Positions 10,118 through 21,800 of a DNA stretch of 64,000 bases are shown piece by piece; the first letter of the stretch is position 1, and every line of letters starts with the position of its first letter. The notes beneath the pieces were generated by a model. It was not told the DNA's origin, made no database searches, and saw only the letters and a list, made by a program, of their open reading frames with translations. Origin of the DNA: Oopsacas minuta (taxonomy: Eukaryota; Porifera; Hexactinellida; Lyssacinosida; Leucopsacidae); contig JAKMXF010000210.1 of assembly GCA_024704765.1 (NCBI GenBank), positions 186,001 through 250,000 of the forward strand. Direction: 5' to 3'. A program made the translations under genes and the position numbers.

Positions 10118-13100
10118 ATGTTCCAGAATGTTAACAATACAATAAGTTCCTTATTCTGTGGGTGCAATTGTTTTCGATGGCCACTACGTAACAGGACAGG
10201 GAGATATGTTCGGTTAAAAACGTTAGACACTGTCACACTCAATGAGAATCAAATGGGTTAGTTGGTATGTTCCTAAGATAGAATATTTGATATATTTAAT
10301 ATACTAGAATTCTTTGTTATTTGTTATATCATTTTTGGTTGATAGTATCTATAGTCTGAATTACAATTATAATCTTTTGTAATTTACACAGGTATCAACT
10401 GTGTGTTGGTTAAGTCTGGACGCCGTTTATGTGGATCTGGGATAGCTCTTGCTAACGCCCCTCTGTTACAAGAGAAGAGTTATTTTGAAATTAAAATACA
10501 AACAGATGGTGTGTTAAAAATAGTTTTTTATTTCGTGCAATATTTGATGATTTAGTCGCCAAATTTACGTATAATTCTCCTTTAGGAATCTGGGGAGTAG
10601 GAATATCACAAGAAGACATTAACCTAGATCAAGTACCATTAGGGGAGGATGAGAAAAGTTGGGTATTGAGGAGTGACAGTAGGGTGTATCATAAAGGAGA
10701 TGTGTTATTCTCATTAAAGGAAAGGGTAGAAGAAGGAGACATAATTGTAGGTCAAATACATCATAGCTAGCATGTTTGTATTGTTATTATCAAATCCGCG
10801 ACTCAGAGATTTATAATCTACCTCGAACATAAAAATAGTTAATCTATCAATATTCTCAAGTCCTGGGCAGTCGTGTACGTAGCAGAGGGAGCCAGGACCC
10901 CCACACGTTTTTCAATTATTGTTGTAACTAAAATATTTTCAACGGATTTGGTACTTAATATTCAGTGAAACATTCGTTGAAGTACTAAGTAGACACAATT
11001 TTGTGCCATTTTAAAAATATTGTAGGAGGATTTATAAGTTTATAAGACATGAATTGAAATAATTATCCAATAATTATTAATTGATTAGATATTACTCTTT
11101 CTCTTATTATGATACATAATTTTACTGGGATTGCATTAACATTAGTGTTTCCTTTTGAATTGTGATCATCTATTGTAATGTGATATTAGTACTTTCATAA
11201 TATTTGAATATTTTGAGTCCTAAGTTATGAAATCATTTCGGAATTTGATTCAACAAATCTATTGAAATTCCATACAGATTAATGCAAATTATGTTTATCT
11301 AATTGAAAGAGGTAGTATGTATGATTTTATATTCGAACTTATTTTACAGTCAATCGCATATGATCAAGTGGAATTGAGTATTTTCATCAATGGCAATTCA
11401 ATGTCACAATCAGTAAACGGAATCAAAGGGGAGATGTTTCCTGCCTTATATGGTAGGTTTATATGCTGTACACTTGTATAGGTCATTTGTAACAGGGTGT
11501 TTCTTACTTTTATTTAATGGATGCACAATCAACTTGGCAAATGAATTCAATTATTTTGGGAAACAAAGCAATTAATTTGGCAAATGGTTAAAATTATGTG
11601 CCCTATATATTGGTATCATTTCAACATTTCCCTTTGTAGAGTGTGGATTCATATACTCATACCAGAATGTTAAAAATGTATAGAAACATTATTTACATTA
11701 GTAACTTCTAGGTTGGGTTCTAAACAGTCAATAATTACTAGCAAGTAATTCTAAAATAGAAAATATGGTAATTACTAGATATTCTTCCACATTAACAAAT
11801 CCTCGCTAATAGTGTCTCTCTAAGGTAACGCTCCCAATCGAATGAATAACAATTCCCTCTTTTGGGCCTGCCTGGCTTTTTCTTATTCAATAATCCATAA
11901 GCGATAACATGAGAACATGCTTTGTAGTGCATATAGCTGGGACAAGTGCAGGAATACTGAACTTTATATCTACAAGATTCATCTAAGGATTCTGTAATGA
12001 CATAGAAACCTTCTCTTTCTAAAATAAAGGAGTCAAGATCCGTATATTGATCCACATGTAGAGACGCAGATTTATATTTCAAAAATAAGTCGGTAATTTC
12101 TTGCATTGCCAAATTAATTGCTTTTGTTTGCAAAAATAATTGAATTCAGTTGGCTAGATAATATTACATTCTTTATTTAGTTTTGCACAAAGCATTTTTC
12201 ATCATACCAAATTGTGATACAAAGCTATAGTGTAGACTTCAGTTGCATTTTAATTAAGTGCTTTTTTCGTATTAATATTACTGTAATATTTTTTGCATTC
12301 TGTTACTGAATAATGTTGCCATCCTGATGACATGCATAGGATCTGTCTACTTAAGTAAAATTTCTTCTCAAGCATAACTCTATTACGAAAATGAAACTAT
12401 TGAATTTTTGCAGGTGTGACATGGTATATATTATATTATTTTCTAACCAGCAACCTAGGTTGATCTGCAACTAGTTTGCGGGCAAAAAATCTCTGATTAT
12501 ATCAAATAACATAATACATTTCTGCAAGGGAACGAAGCACTTGAACTGTATTTGCATAGTTCAATATCATCATCTATATAAGTATTAATATGAAACTATG
12601 ATCTGGGTCATGCATTTTATTACAATATTCTATCAAAATTTATTAGTACATGTCGAATTCTAACGAAGCCAGTCATCAATTACATACCATTACAAGCTTA
12701 CTTTGCTCCAATGAGTTACAAATAATATCAGCTGGTCTAAAATTACTCCTAACAGCTACAGATACTATATGGAATGAGTATTTGCAATCTGCTCCAGAAT
12801 GTGGTCATATTATACAATGCTTATCTATGGGAAAAACAAAAATAACCTCAGATATCCTTGAGAAATGTTGGAAGATTTTGACAAGAGTATATGCTAGTGA
12901 TACAATAGTACACTTATCTACTAATATATTGCATGATGTAGTGAGTAAATATCTTAAACATATATTCCATTCCCTGTCAAGAAACTCACCAGAAACTCTA
13001 ACCATGGCTGTGCTAGGATTCTTATCATCAGCTGTTTTATACGACAACCAACATGCTAACCTAATTATGTCACATTGCAACCTGGCTCATAACATCTACC

Positions 13101-16100
13101 ATTACATGTTTTCACATAAATCAAGATTACGGCCTTCGATAATAAAGTTTGTACTAAGTTTTTTTATGACAGATGATTTTCAACTGATCAGAACCCTTCT
13201 GGAGATAAAAGTCGTATTTAATAATATATTCAAATACATCAAACATGATCCAATTGATCTGTCGTATTTCATAATAGCTATAATTGCAAAGAAGATATTT
13301 TCGCCAGAGATAAGTAAGAAATTGAAGATAGGTGTTTTTTCGTCTTCGACAATGATACAAATTTTCCATTTATTGGATAAGGATGATGAAGTTTCGCTAG
13401 AAGATGATTCTGTTACTTTTCAGTTGCGAGAGCAAGGGTTTGATTCTGAAGTCATTCCATTTTGTGATTACGTTGAAGTTTTCATTAAGATTCTCTGTAC
13501 CTCAGAACGATTTGGGCTGTGTTATTTACCAAAAATTGAAATGATAAACTCTTACAAATATAACAATCCAGCTATTTTGTATATCCTAAAAGCAATCCCT
13601 TACTCAATGCGAGTAGGCAACAAAGTTGAGAGGTTAATTATCGAATTGTTGCACTCTTCTCCAGATATTACTTACAACTTTCTTTCAGAAGATCTATACT
13701 TGATTATACCCCAAATCCAATCAGAGTGGGTTAATACTCTTGAGTTCTTAATTAAATTCTACCGCACTCTCCCTCTAAAGGCGAGCATTCAGAAAACTTC
13801 ATTAAAATCAGCTTTGATTAACCTCAATCTATCCAGTTTATCAGCTTTACTCTTCCCCCCACAAACCGCGAAATTGCATTTTAACCAAGGCATTCTGCAT
13901 CAAAATTACTTATGTAAGTACTTAACCGCACAGTTTCTTACGTGCTTATTGACCAATTATTCAAATCTACACGTGATTTCTAATTCTGTACCTGAATCTA
14001 AATTTGATATTGGCTCCTTTATAGAATCTATTCGCTTTAAACTTCCAGATGTAATGATCATAATTGCACAATTGAAGTTAACCTCTCAAATGACTGAGGC
14101 ACAATTCACGGATGACATTGATAAATTCGGCTGTGAAATTTCTTCAAAGTATGGTCACTTACGAGATAAAATATGTGAAACTTTCCTTATCACTTTTCTA
14201 AAACTCTTACTTCTCTACCAAGAACTTTACCCTCTCTCTATTTTACAAGCTAATTATTCTGTATCAAAACTGCTTACAAACTTCACTATGAGCAATGAGA
14301 GTATGTTAATAGCATTACGTATTGTCAATCAATCGCCAGCTGGTGCGATAAAATGGTTAGATGCTAACTCAACAAAAAGTCCTTTGGGACTTCTAATTAA
14401 CATTTATCTGCTTACTGATCTTACTCCTTCGCTTCACTCAGAAATTGAGCTCTGCTTTATGAAATTTACTCGAGAAATGCCTCACTTATGCGTGAACCCT
14501 TTACTCATTAATTTAACTCTTACTACCATTAAGAGCATGGTGGGTACAACGATCTTACCAAATGTAAATAATTACGTAACAGAATTAGGAAATTTCCTCG
14601 TTAGAGTGATAAGTTATAAATCATTCGAATTGAATTTTCAGTCAGATGGATTATCATGCCTTGTTAAAATTTTGGAGGAAAATATCCATACTTCCTCAGA
14701 CGATTTTGCTTTTTTTGAAATATTTTGGCTACTGGTTGATGTGGCTATTTACCAAAATGATGAAGATTTGGTTATTCTTCTTTTCTACTTATTTTCTAAA
14801 TTACTTTTGAAAACTGGGTTAATTCAGAGACACATGTTTACTTTCTATTCACAATGTTTCGATCTTCTACTTTCTAAGGCAAATACTATTTTGAATTTCC
14901 CCTTGCCTTGTCAGATAATCTATAAGCATTTACTAGAATTTTTAGTAATCTGGATTCACAAGCTTAACAATTCTTCACTTACCAATATGAAATTAATTAT
15001 ATTATCGATTGAAGATGAACTCTCTGAATTTCAAAGAAATACTACATCATTGGCTAATAATTTAATTCACACGTCTGACATACAAAAATTATTTGAATTC
15101 CAAAATGGTATACCAACTGATTTCATAGTCAATATTTTAAAATATATTCCCTACGGATTTGCACAATACATGCTAAATGAAACCAATACTCTACACCTTA
15201 CATTTTTATCAGAAATCACCTCGAAATTGGATTTTCACGAATGGATATTTCAGTCTTGTGCCTTGACTAATTTTCACCTTGATGCTAATACAGGTGTTGC
15301 TACTAATTATGCTAATTTCCTGTTACAATTACAACCGATAATCAACTTGTACTTCCAATCAATTGACTCTGTATTCGACCATCAGTGCCTTATTGATTAT
15401 TCGGAGTTCTGTGGTGGTCTCTTATGTATTACAAATCATTTGTGCCAAACCGGAAAGACAGTATTGATACGAATAATCCAACATTTTACTTCTATAGCTA
15501 TTCAAACCTCAAAATACTTTGAATTAATCCAGAATAATAGAACAATTGCATCAACATATAGTTGGTGGCGTTCTTTAATAGAACCAGTGAATATAGAATC
15601 AAAAGCAAAACGTCTAAAAGTTACTGACGAATTAACCTACGAGACTCTCTACTCTCTACTGCTATTGATTACAAGTCTTGACTGCGATAAGCCGAAATGT
15701 ATTTTGGATTTCTATTTAAAACTCACTGATCGGAATGAGATTTTATCTTGTGATTCTATAGTAGATTTTCGTTGTAATGGAAGTGAAATAATAGATACGA
15801 TAACTATTGCTATTCACGATGATATATTAGCCTCATTGGAGCATAATAATAATAATAATGATAACAACAAACAACAAACAGTAGGCAATTATTCAGATAG
15901 CTGTGTCTACTCAGAAGCTACATGGACAGATAAAGAAATGAAAATAATCAATTTACTACAAAGAGACGGTATAGAATGTGTCAATAGTTTAAAAGACAAT
16001 TTAGCATTTGCAACACAAGTATTACTCAAGGTATACAAAGGTACTCTTTCAAAAGATGATCAAAATATACTCAATATTTTTAGAACATTAGAAGTTACGG

Positions 16101-17293
16101 ATAATTCAGAGTGCAACTTAAAACCCTTCGTTTGGGGAGATAAAGTTTTACATTACATGGAATATGAATCGAAAGCTTTCACTCATGTAACACAAAGCTA
16201 CAATCCTAATAATATCTTACTCGAATTATCAATAGAACTGTTGAATGAAACTATCTCACAGTTTCCTGTTTACAGAGTTTTTGATGAAGTTTTCGATTCT
16301 AAACTTCCTGAACATTTGTACGATCCGTGTTTTTTGCTTCCACTTTTCAGTTTTATTTTAGCACCAGGTGTAGATGTGGATTGTAGAAAATTCGCTGAGC
16401 TAGGCTGTTTAGGGGTTCTCTTCAGATGCTTGAGTTCTCTCAGTTATGACGTCAGAGCTTCTGCCGCTCATTGTCTAGATCGATACACAACACATATGAG
16501 TTACAATTCATTCAGGGAAAAGCGACAGATCTCTCTTATACTAGATATTACTGCTAATACTATTTGTGAGGATTTATCTCGCATTCCTTCTATCCACACT
16601 TCTTTCCTAGCACGAACTGTCCCGATATTACTCCATCCTAATCACGATTTGTTCTTACTTCTGACAAAATTCCTTCTTTCTAAACCAAACATAAACACAG
16701 AAGAACTTCCTCTCCTAAAAACAATGATCCTTAGCAGTAGCCCCGTACAGAAACGGGAGAAAATTTGGATGATAAAATTACTGATAGAAGGAATTCTTTG
16801 TGAAGAAGATTACAAATTCTACAAAAGAAGACATATATTTTCTCTGCTATTTTCTATGTGTGATCCTGTTCTCAATGAGTTACAGATTTGTCTCGCAATT
16901 ATCAAGTTCGCCCTTAAGGTTAGCAGCCTTCATTTCGCTTGCAGAGATCTTGTGAGTTATGAGGGGTTAGGAGCATGGGCAATTCATTTATGCACACAAC
17001 TCAAACACATCTCAGAATCTCAAGAAAAGAATACTATATTAGAGTGTTTAGATGAAATAGTATTAAGAGCATGTGATAGTTAGTTCAAATTCCTTTATTG
17101 TATTTTATTAATTATCAACGGATAATATTCATATGATTTATACTTAATCGTGGGTATTTAAGGTTAATAGTTTGGATAAAATTAACACTTCCATTGTATT
17201 GTAGTGGATGATGGTGCAATATTAGAAGCTACATTTAGAGATTTCAACTTCCCACCGCCAGAAGGATTCGAGAGAATATTAGTAGATTTGTGA
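10118..17293 (+). CDS. SPRYD7: SPRYD7 (CLLD6-like) SPRY-domain protein
   Basis: Five exons are supported by homology and splice sites: 10118-10256, 10392-10508, 10586-10746, 11350-11452 and 17205-17293. They join in frame to 202 aa (human 196). The order of family segments is kept: SSLFCGCNCFRW near the N-terminus, LVKSGRRLCGSGIALA, NKSY-like EKSYFEIKIQ, GIWGVGISQEDINLDQVPLG, YDQVELSIFINGNSM and the last exon DDGAILEATF through PPPEGFERIL. An in-frame ATG at 10052 would add 22 residues; 10118 fits the family better. SPRYD7 is a small SPRY-only protein of unknown cellular role. The last intron is 5.75 kb and holds the complete URB1 gene and a transposase fragment; the other introns are 77-603 bp. 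Confidence 0.88.
11792..12133 (-). pseudogene. SWIM zinc-finger fragment, probable Mutator-type transposase relic
   Basis: A 113-codon open frame on the minus strand within the last SPRYD7 intron. It has a SWIM finger (CTCPSYMHYKACSH, the CxCxnCxH pattern) followed by a basic KKKPGRPKRG patch and a short C-terminal tail. This layout is typical of the C-terminus of MULE/MuDR transposases. No catalytic DDE core precedes it, and there is no ATG at the left end of the frame (the first is at about residue 10), so it looks like a decayed 3' piece. A domesticated small SWIM protein is a less likely alternative. Terminal inverted repeats were not found by eye. Confidence 0.5.
12650..17083 (+). CDS. 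URB1: URB1/NPA1 nucleolar pre-ribosome assembly protein, nested in SPRYD7
   Basis: A single exon of 1477 codons, entirely inside the 5.75-kb SPRYD7 intron and on the same strand. The N-terminal about 450 residues are helical repeats resembling the Npa1/Urb1 N-terminal domain (TMAVLGFLSSAVLYD, PSIIKFVLSFFMTDD). The C-terminal 250 residues match the Urb1 C-terminal region (HLYDPCFLLPLFSFIL, VRASAAHCLDRY, SLHFACRDLVSYEGLGAW). A low-complexity Asn run lies near residue 1065. Urb1 assembles early 60S pre-ribosomes in the nucleolus. It is shorter than human URB1 (about 2270 aa) and nearer to yeast size. The ATG follows an acceptor-like TTTATTAG by three bases. Only 121 bp separate its stop from the last SPRYD7 exon. 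Confidence 0.78.
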   Translation: MSNSNEASHQLHTITSLLCSNELQIISAGLKLLLTATDTIWNEYLQSAPECGHIIQCLSMGKTKITSDILEKCWKILTRVYASDTIVHLSTNILHDVVSKYLKHIFHSLSRNSPETLTMAVLGFLSSAVLYDNQHANLIMSHCNLAHNIYHYMFSHKSRLRPSIIKFVLSFFMTDDFQLIRTLLEIKVVFNNIFKYIKHDPIDLSYFIIAIIAKKIFSPEISKKLKIGVFSSSTMIQIFHLLDKDDEVSLEDDSVTFQLREQGFDSEVIPFCDYVEVFIKILCTSERFGLCYLPKIEMINSYKYNNPAILYILKAIPYSMRVGNKVERLIIELLHSSPDITYNFLSEDLYLIIPQIQSEWVNTLEFLIKFYRTLPLKASIQKTSLKSALINLNLSSLSALLFPPQTAKLHFNQGILHQNYLCKYLTAQFLTCLLTNYSNLHVISNSVPESKFDIGSFIESIRFKLPDVMIIIAQLKLTSQMTEAQFTDDIDKFGCEISSKYGHLRDKICETFLITFLKLLLLYQELYPLSILQANYSVSKLLTNFTMSNESMLIALRIVNQSPAGAIKWLDANSTKSPLGLLINIYLLTDLTPSLHSEIELCFMKFTREMPHLCVNPLLINLTLTTIKSMVGTTILPNVNNYVTELGNFLVRVISYKSFELNFQSDGLSCLVKILEENIHTSSDDFAFFEIFWLLVDVAIYQNDEDLVILLFYLFSKLLLKTGLIQRHMFTFYSQCFDLLLSKANTILNFPLPCQIIYKHLLEFLVIWIHKLNNSSLTNMKLIILSIEDELSEFQRNTTSLANNLIHTSDIQKLFEFQNGIPTDFIVNILKYIPYGFAQYMLNETNTLHLTFLSEITSKLDFHEWIFQSCALTNFHLDANTGVATNYANFLLQLQPIINLYFQSIDSVFDHQCLIDYSEFCGGLLCITNHLCQTGKTVLIRIIQHFTSIAIQTSKYFELIQNNRTIASTYSWWRSLIEPVNIESKAKRLKVTDELTYETLYSLLLLITSLDCDKPKCILDFYLKLTDRNEILSCDSIVDFRCNGSEIIDTITIAIHDDILASLEHNNNNNDNNKQQTVGNYSDSCVYSEATWTDKEMKIINLLQRDGIECVNSLKDNLAFATQVLLKVYKGTLSKDDQNILNIFRTLEVTDNSECNLKPFVWGDKVLHYMEYESKAFTHVTQSYNPNNILLELSIELLNETISQFPVYRVFDEVFDSKLPEHLYDPCFLLPLFSFILAPGVDVDCRKFAELGCLGVLFRCLSSLSYDVRASAAHCLDRYTTHMSYNSFREKRQISLILDITANTICEDLSRIPSIHTSFLARTVPILLHPNHDLFLLLTKFLLSKPNINTEELPLLKTMILSSSPVQKREKIWMIKLLIEGILCEEDYKFYKRRHIFSLLFSMCDPVLNELQICLAIIKFALKVSSLHFACRDLVSYEGLGAWAIHLCTQLKHISESQEKNTILECLDEIVLRACDS

Positions 17294-17812
17294 GAAACAT
17301 AATACACTAATGTTATTGTATAAGAATCCAGTATGAGTATTTGTACTACATTTATCTGTATATTGTATTGGTAGAAACTAATTACATCATTAATTATTGG
17401 AGCAAATACAAATAATATATTTGAATAAGTAATCGTGAAAATATTTTATACAATATGAATACAAAATAAGATTAAACCTCTGGCTTAGGAAAAATCTTTT
17501 GTTTAGAATAGCTCTTTACAGAAAAAAGTTGGTTAATATACATATATTATTAGTTTGTTTACATAAATAGCGCTCCAACGAATTATGTTGAAATTAATAT
17601 TGTAACTGGCTTACTAAGAGAAACTGAATAGAACTTATTTAATGTTCTTATAATATTATCAGAGCATTGCGTTAATTTCACTTTCTATTATTTACATATG
17701 TTATATAATGAGAATACGAGATGAAAATGATTTGATTACACACTGCCAGATAACAACACAGAATATCCAATTTATCAGTTTACATGGCATAAAACGGTAA
17801 AAAACATAAGTG
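17294..17812. other. Convergent 3' gap between SPRYD7 and CUL4
   Basis: About 520 bp of AT-rich sequence where the + strand SPRYD7 and the - strand CUL4 end facing each other. It should contain both 3' UTRs. No coding motif or repeat was recognised. Confidence 0.6.
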
Positions 17813-18745
17813 TTACGCCAAATATTCGTACAAGTTAGGTTCATCTTCATTTCTTTTGATATAGTCGTGTTCAATGAGATTTTCAATCCTCTTCTTGAAA
17901 TCTGCTTGCTAAACAATAAAATACATTTCTGAAACTTAAGGCAGAACAGATATGTAAATATCAACAACAAACAAACACACACATACGTATATAGTCAAAT
18001 GTATACTCTTAAATGTAACACAAATATTCAAGCTTACTCGAATTGGGAAGTTTGATTGCTCCGATAATTCTCTTAGCAGATTTGAGTGATTTAATTTCTT
18101 TCTGGTTTTCATTATTCGCATTATTCCTGCATCCATCTATAAGAAATAAACTTGTATTACAGTTTCCAAATAACATGCAATGTATTTTGTATTCACCTGC
18201 ATGTTTCTATCATAAATAACCTTAGTTCTAGTTTTATCATTTTCTTCCTCCTAAAGCAAGTCATAAATCAATTTTATCAAATTGTTTAAAATAATTGTAC
18301 ATACTGATTCTTTCATCTGTACTTGGTTTATTTTAATACTGTGCAGGTGATGGTTGAAGTTCTCATTGTAAATAAATTCTGTGTCATTTTCTATGTTTGT
18401 ACCCTAAATAAATGTTTGGATGAAGTTCAGCCCTGACACCATAAGGGATAGTTTAACCTACCTTTAAGCTCTTTTGTAATACTTTAACTTTACCCATTGT
18501 TAACGCTATGAGCGTCATTTTTAACTCTTTAGTGGCTAAAAGATATAGAAACATTTAGTCCCATATTCAGGGTCGGAACAAAGGGGTGTGACAGGTAGGC
18601 CCTAACATATATTCGTATTTGTGTAGTCACTGTAAACTACAGACTCTTCATTATTACTTGAATACAAATATATTATAATTGTATACGATGTAATTGTTCG
18701 AATAATATACAAAATATTTTCAGATCCAACCCAATAGTGTCTTTC

Positions 18746-18828
<83 letters not shown>

Positions 18829-21800
18829 CTATCAATTTTTCTGCGCACATTCAATAACTTGCTGAAGTGGCCAATTCAATATGTGACTGAAATTTTCAAT
18901 AGACAATATAGAGCATATTGTTTCATAATATGACCCCAATGATACCCACCAAAAATGTATTGAAAGACTGAGTTAGCAAGAAAGGATGCTAATTATTAAA
19001 TCTACACTTTAACTTACTAATCGAGGTTATTTCTGAGATCTTTTGAAATGTTATAACATTGCTTGAATTGAACAAAAGAAGTACTAATGTTTGGAAGAAT
19101 GATACATGTAGTTCTTTTGAGCGCTGAGTAAGGAAATATATATACATATACATACACATAATTACTTCTAAATATTAATTTCTGATTATACTTACTAATG
19201 GAAAATTAGCCTTTAATTTACAATGGCCAAGAGAGTGTTGCCATTCCAGGGTTCTTCCACTGTAGTTTGACTTGTAATATGTTTGAAAATTGCCGAGGGA
19301 GCTGCTTAACTGTTATAAAATGAATAAATCTTAATACTGCAGAGCTTGAATTACTTCATTTATTTATATTTATTATCGCACTTAACTTAAAAATGCACTT
19401 TTCCCTAAAATTAACATTATCTTTACCATATCTATGCAAATTGAAAGTAATTACATGCAGTTGATAGTAGAAAATTGATATTAAAGAAAGAGAGATGAGT
19501 GAAATTATGTTAGAAATAAATCAGAAGAGAGACAGTATCAATTTCTTCTTCCCTTTTACTTACAAGTCAATAAATTCAACGTATAATTAGTAGAATTAAT
19601 TACGTATATTGGATGTTAATACGTATTACAAATGTGCTACCATATGTAGCTTTTAAATAATTATTTATTCCCAAAAAATATTAAAATTATATCATCCTAT
19701 ATACAGTGCAACTTCTAACATCCGAACTCGTCGACTCAGTCTAAAGTGTTTGGATAACGAAGATTCGGATAATCCAGGGAAGGACTATTTGGTATGACCG
19801 GATAATCGTAACTTTCTTACCTCAATTGGCATATTAACTTTAGCGCCTTGATAAGAAGGCCAGTTAGCTTTAGAGAGTACATTTACATTCATGTCTAAAC
19901 ACTGTTTTTTGTTACTTTGCTAAACAGATAATATATTCATTAATAATGTCATACGTCATATGTTTGATTGTTCTCCCTAGCTGCCCACAAAATAGGTCAA
20001 GGGGTCCTAAGTGTGGACTACTAGCAAGATATTATATGAAGTAAATAGAGAATAAACTATTGAGTGTGGACAGCCATTTGAGAACAAGATCACTTACTGT
20101 ACCTCTTTGAATGTGTGAGACAAATCCATAGAAAGTTCTATATCTTTAAACATTTCCTCGAGTTTAGAAGTGAAATCAGGGCCACATTCTAAAATTAATA
20201 TAATGGCTTAAGTATAAGACTTAATCAAAATGTGGTGAATTATTTCACAGAAATCATATCAAAGTAGCATATGAAAATTTTTGGTAAGGATATATTAAGG
20301 AAGAAACCTTATTCAGAGAAAATGAGTGATAATTAAATTGATAAAGATTTGAAACGTTTTCAAAATATATTTTTATACAAGCATCACGAAGCACATAATT
20401 ATCCAAAAGTTATATTTCTTTGTAGAGTTGTTGAATTTATTATTAGTTTTTACAGATCATCCGTAATTATGATTGGTATTTGTAATAACTGGCTACTCAA
20501 CTGTTGGAAATTTATTGTAGCTGCACATTTCGAGGGGAGTATTTTGACCAATATAATTGCTCTGATCTTGCATAAGTAACCCTAATTAAATGGTGACCAA
20601 TTACGTGGAATCGATTGGCCAACTGTATCATCTAAATCAATAATGTAAAATTATAAATATAATGATAATTATGAAATACATCCCAGCGTATACTGAATTT
20701 GAAATCTGCACGAATTGAAAATGAAACAAACTTGACTGTAGAAATTATTGGATTTTAATCAAGAATTATAATTCTAAGCAAAAGTTATTTAGCACCAAAC
20801 TTAATTTACATTATCTTAAATACGTATTAACAACCTTGTTTCAATTTGATCAACATTGCCTTTTCAGCGTCGACTGAAGCACTCTTCCCATGTAGTAGAC
20901 GTTTCGATAGATTTTGCTTGTAAAAGCCTTCAAAAATATCTTTTCCTAAATTAGAATATACATATCAATCATATACCTTACTAATCGACTCACAAATACG
21001 TTATCTCGAACCCTCAGGGGGAAGACAGCTGTTGGAGATAACGGATGCAACTATATACAGTAGAACTTGGATAAGACGGAGGCTCGTACTTCTTTGAAAC
21101 CAAAATAGTTCCCATTCAGTCTAATACAATCCTATTCGGTTGTTACGTACATACATAGTACGTACTAATTTTTGTTCCCGAAGAGCTTCATCTTATTCGG
21201 TTTACTGTATGCTTATGTGTAATCCTATTTGACCACAATACAGTTATACTACTATTCACATACATATGGTATATACTAATGTATTATACTTCTGATATAT
21301 AGATTGTAAGAATATTTGCTTTAATTCTTTAATATGTGCATAGAAACGGAAATGATACAAAAAATTGCAGTTTGTTGGCTAGCGATAAAATATGCAAGAA
21401 TGCGTACAACTAATACATTTATAAATATGAGAAATTGCTTGTTTTAGTGATTGTCCATTAATTTTTTGTAAAAGTTTATTTCTTGTATAAGATCTTCTTT
21501 TTCTTGTGATAACATTTTCCTTGTTGCACGAAGTATTTCTACTTCTCCGTTCAATTCTTGATATTCATGTTTATCTCTGATTCGAGACATTTTCGCTGTT
21601 TTCCTGTTCATTGTTTTCCTTCTTAACTCGCGAATATAATCCTTTTCTGGTATATTGAAGCAACCAGAATCAAGAATTTCATTCATTTCATTTACATCAA
21701 TAGCTATGAGTTTATCATTATCAATTAAATCAAAGAAGTTTGACGAGGAGAAATTTGTGTTTAGAATTCGTTTTGCCACTCGAATTTTGCAATTCATTGT

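Noticed and set aside
15842-15875. AAT-rich run as a microsatellite inside URB1
   Set aside because: It is short, interrupted and in frame as an Asn-rich linker of the protein, so it is treated as coding.
18602-18850. Open frame with a long isoleucine run
   Set aside because: It is a translation of the AAT microsatellite and an intron, not a gene.
18860-18910. Candidate CUL4 exon encoding SHIELATSA after an acceptor-like TTTCAG (minus strand)
   Set aside because: Joining exon 19 (ending EITSI plus A) directly to exon 20 restores the exact cullin length and phase, so the extra exon is not needed.
20349-20579. 76-codon open frame within a CUL4 intron
   Set aside because: AT-rich intronic sequence without motif, homology or paralogue.
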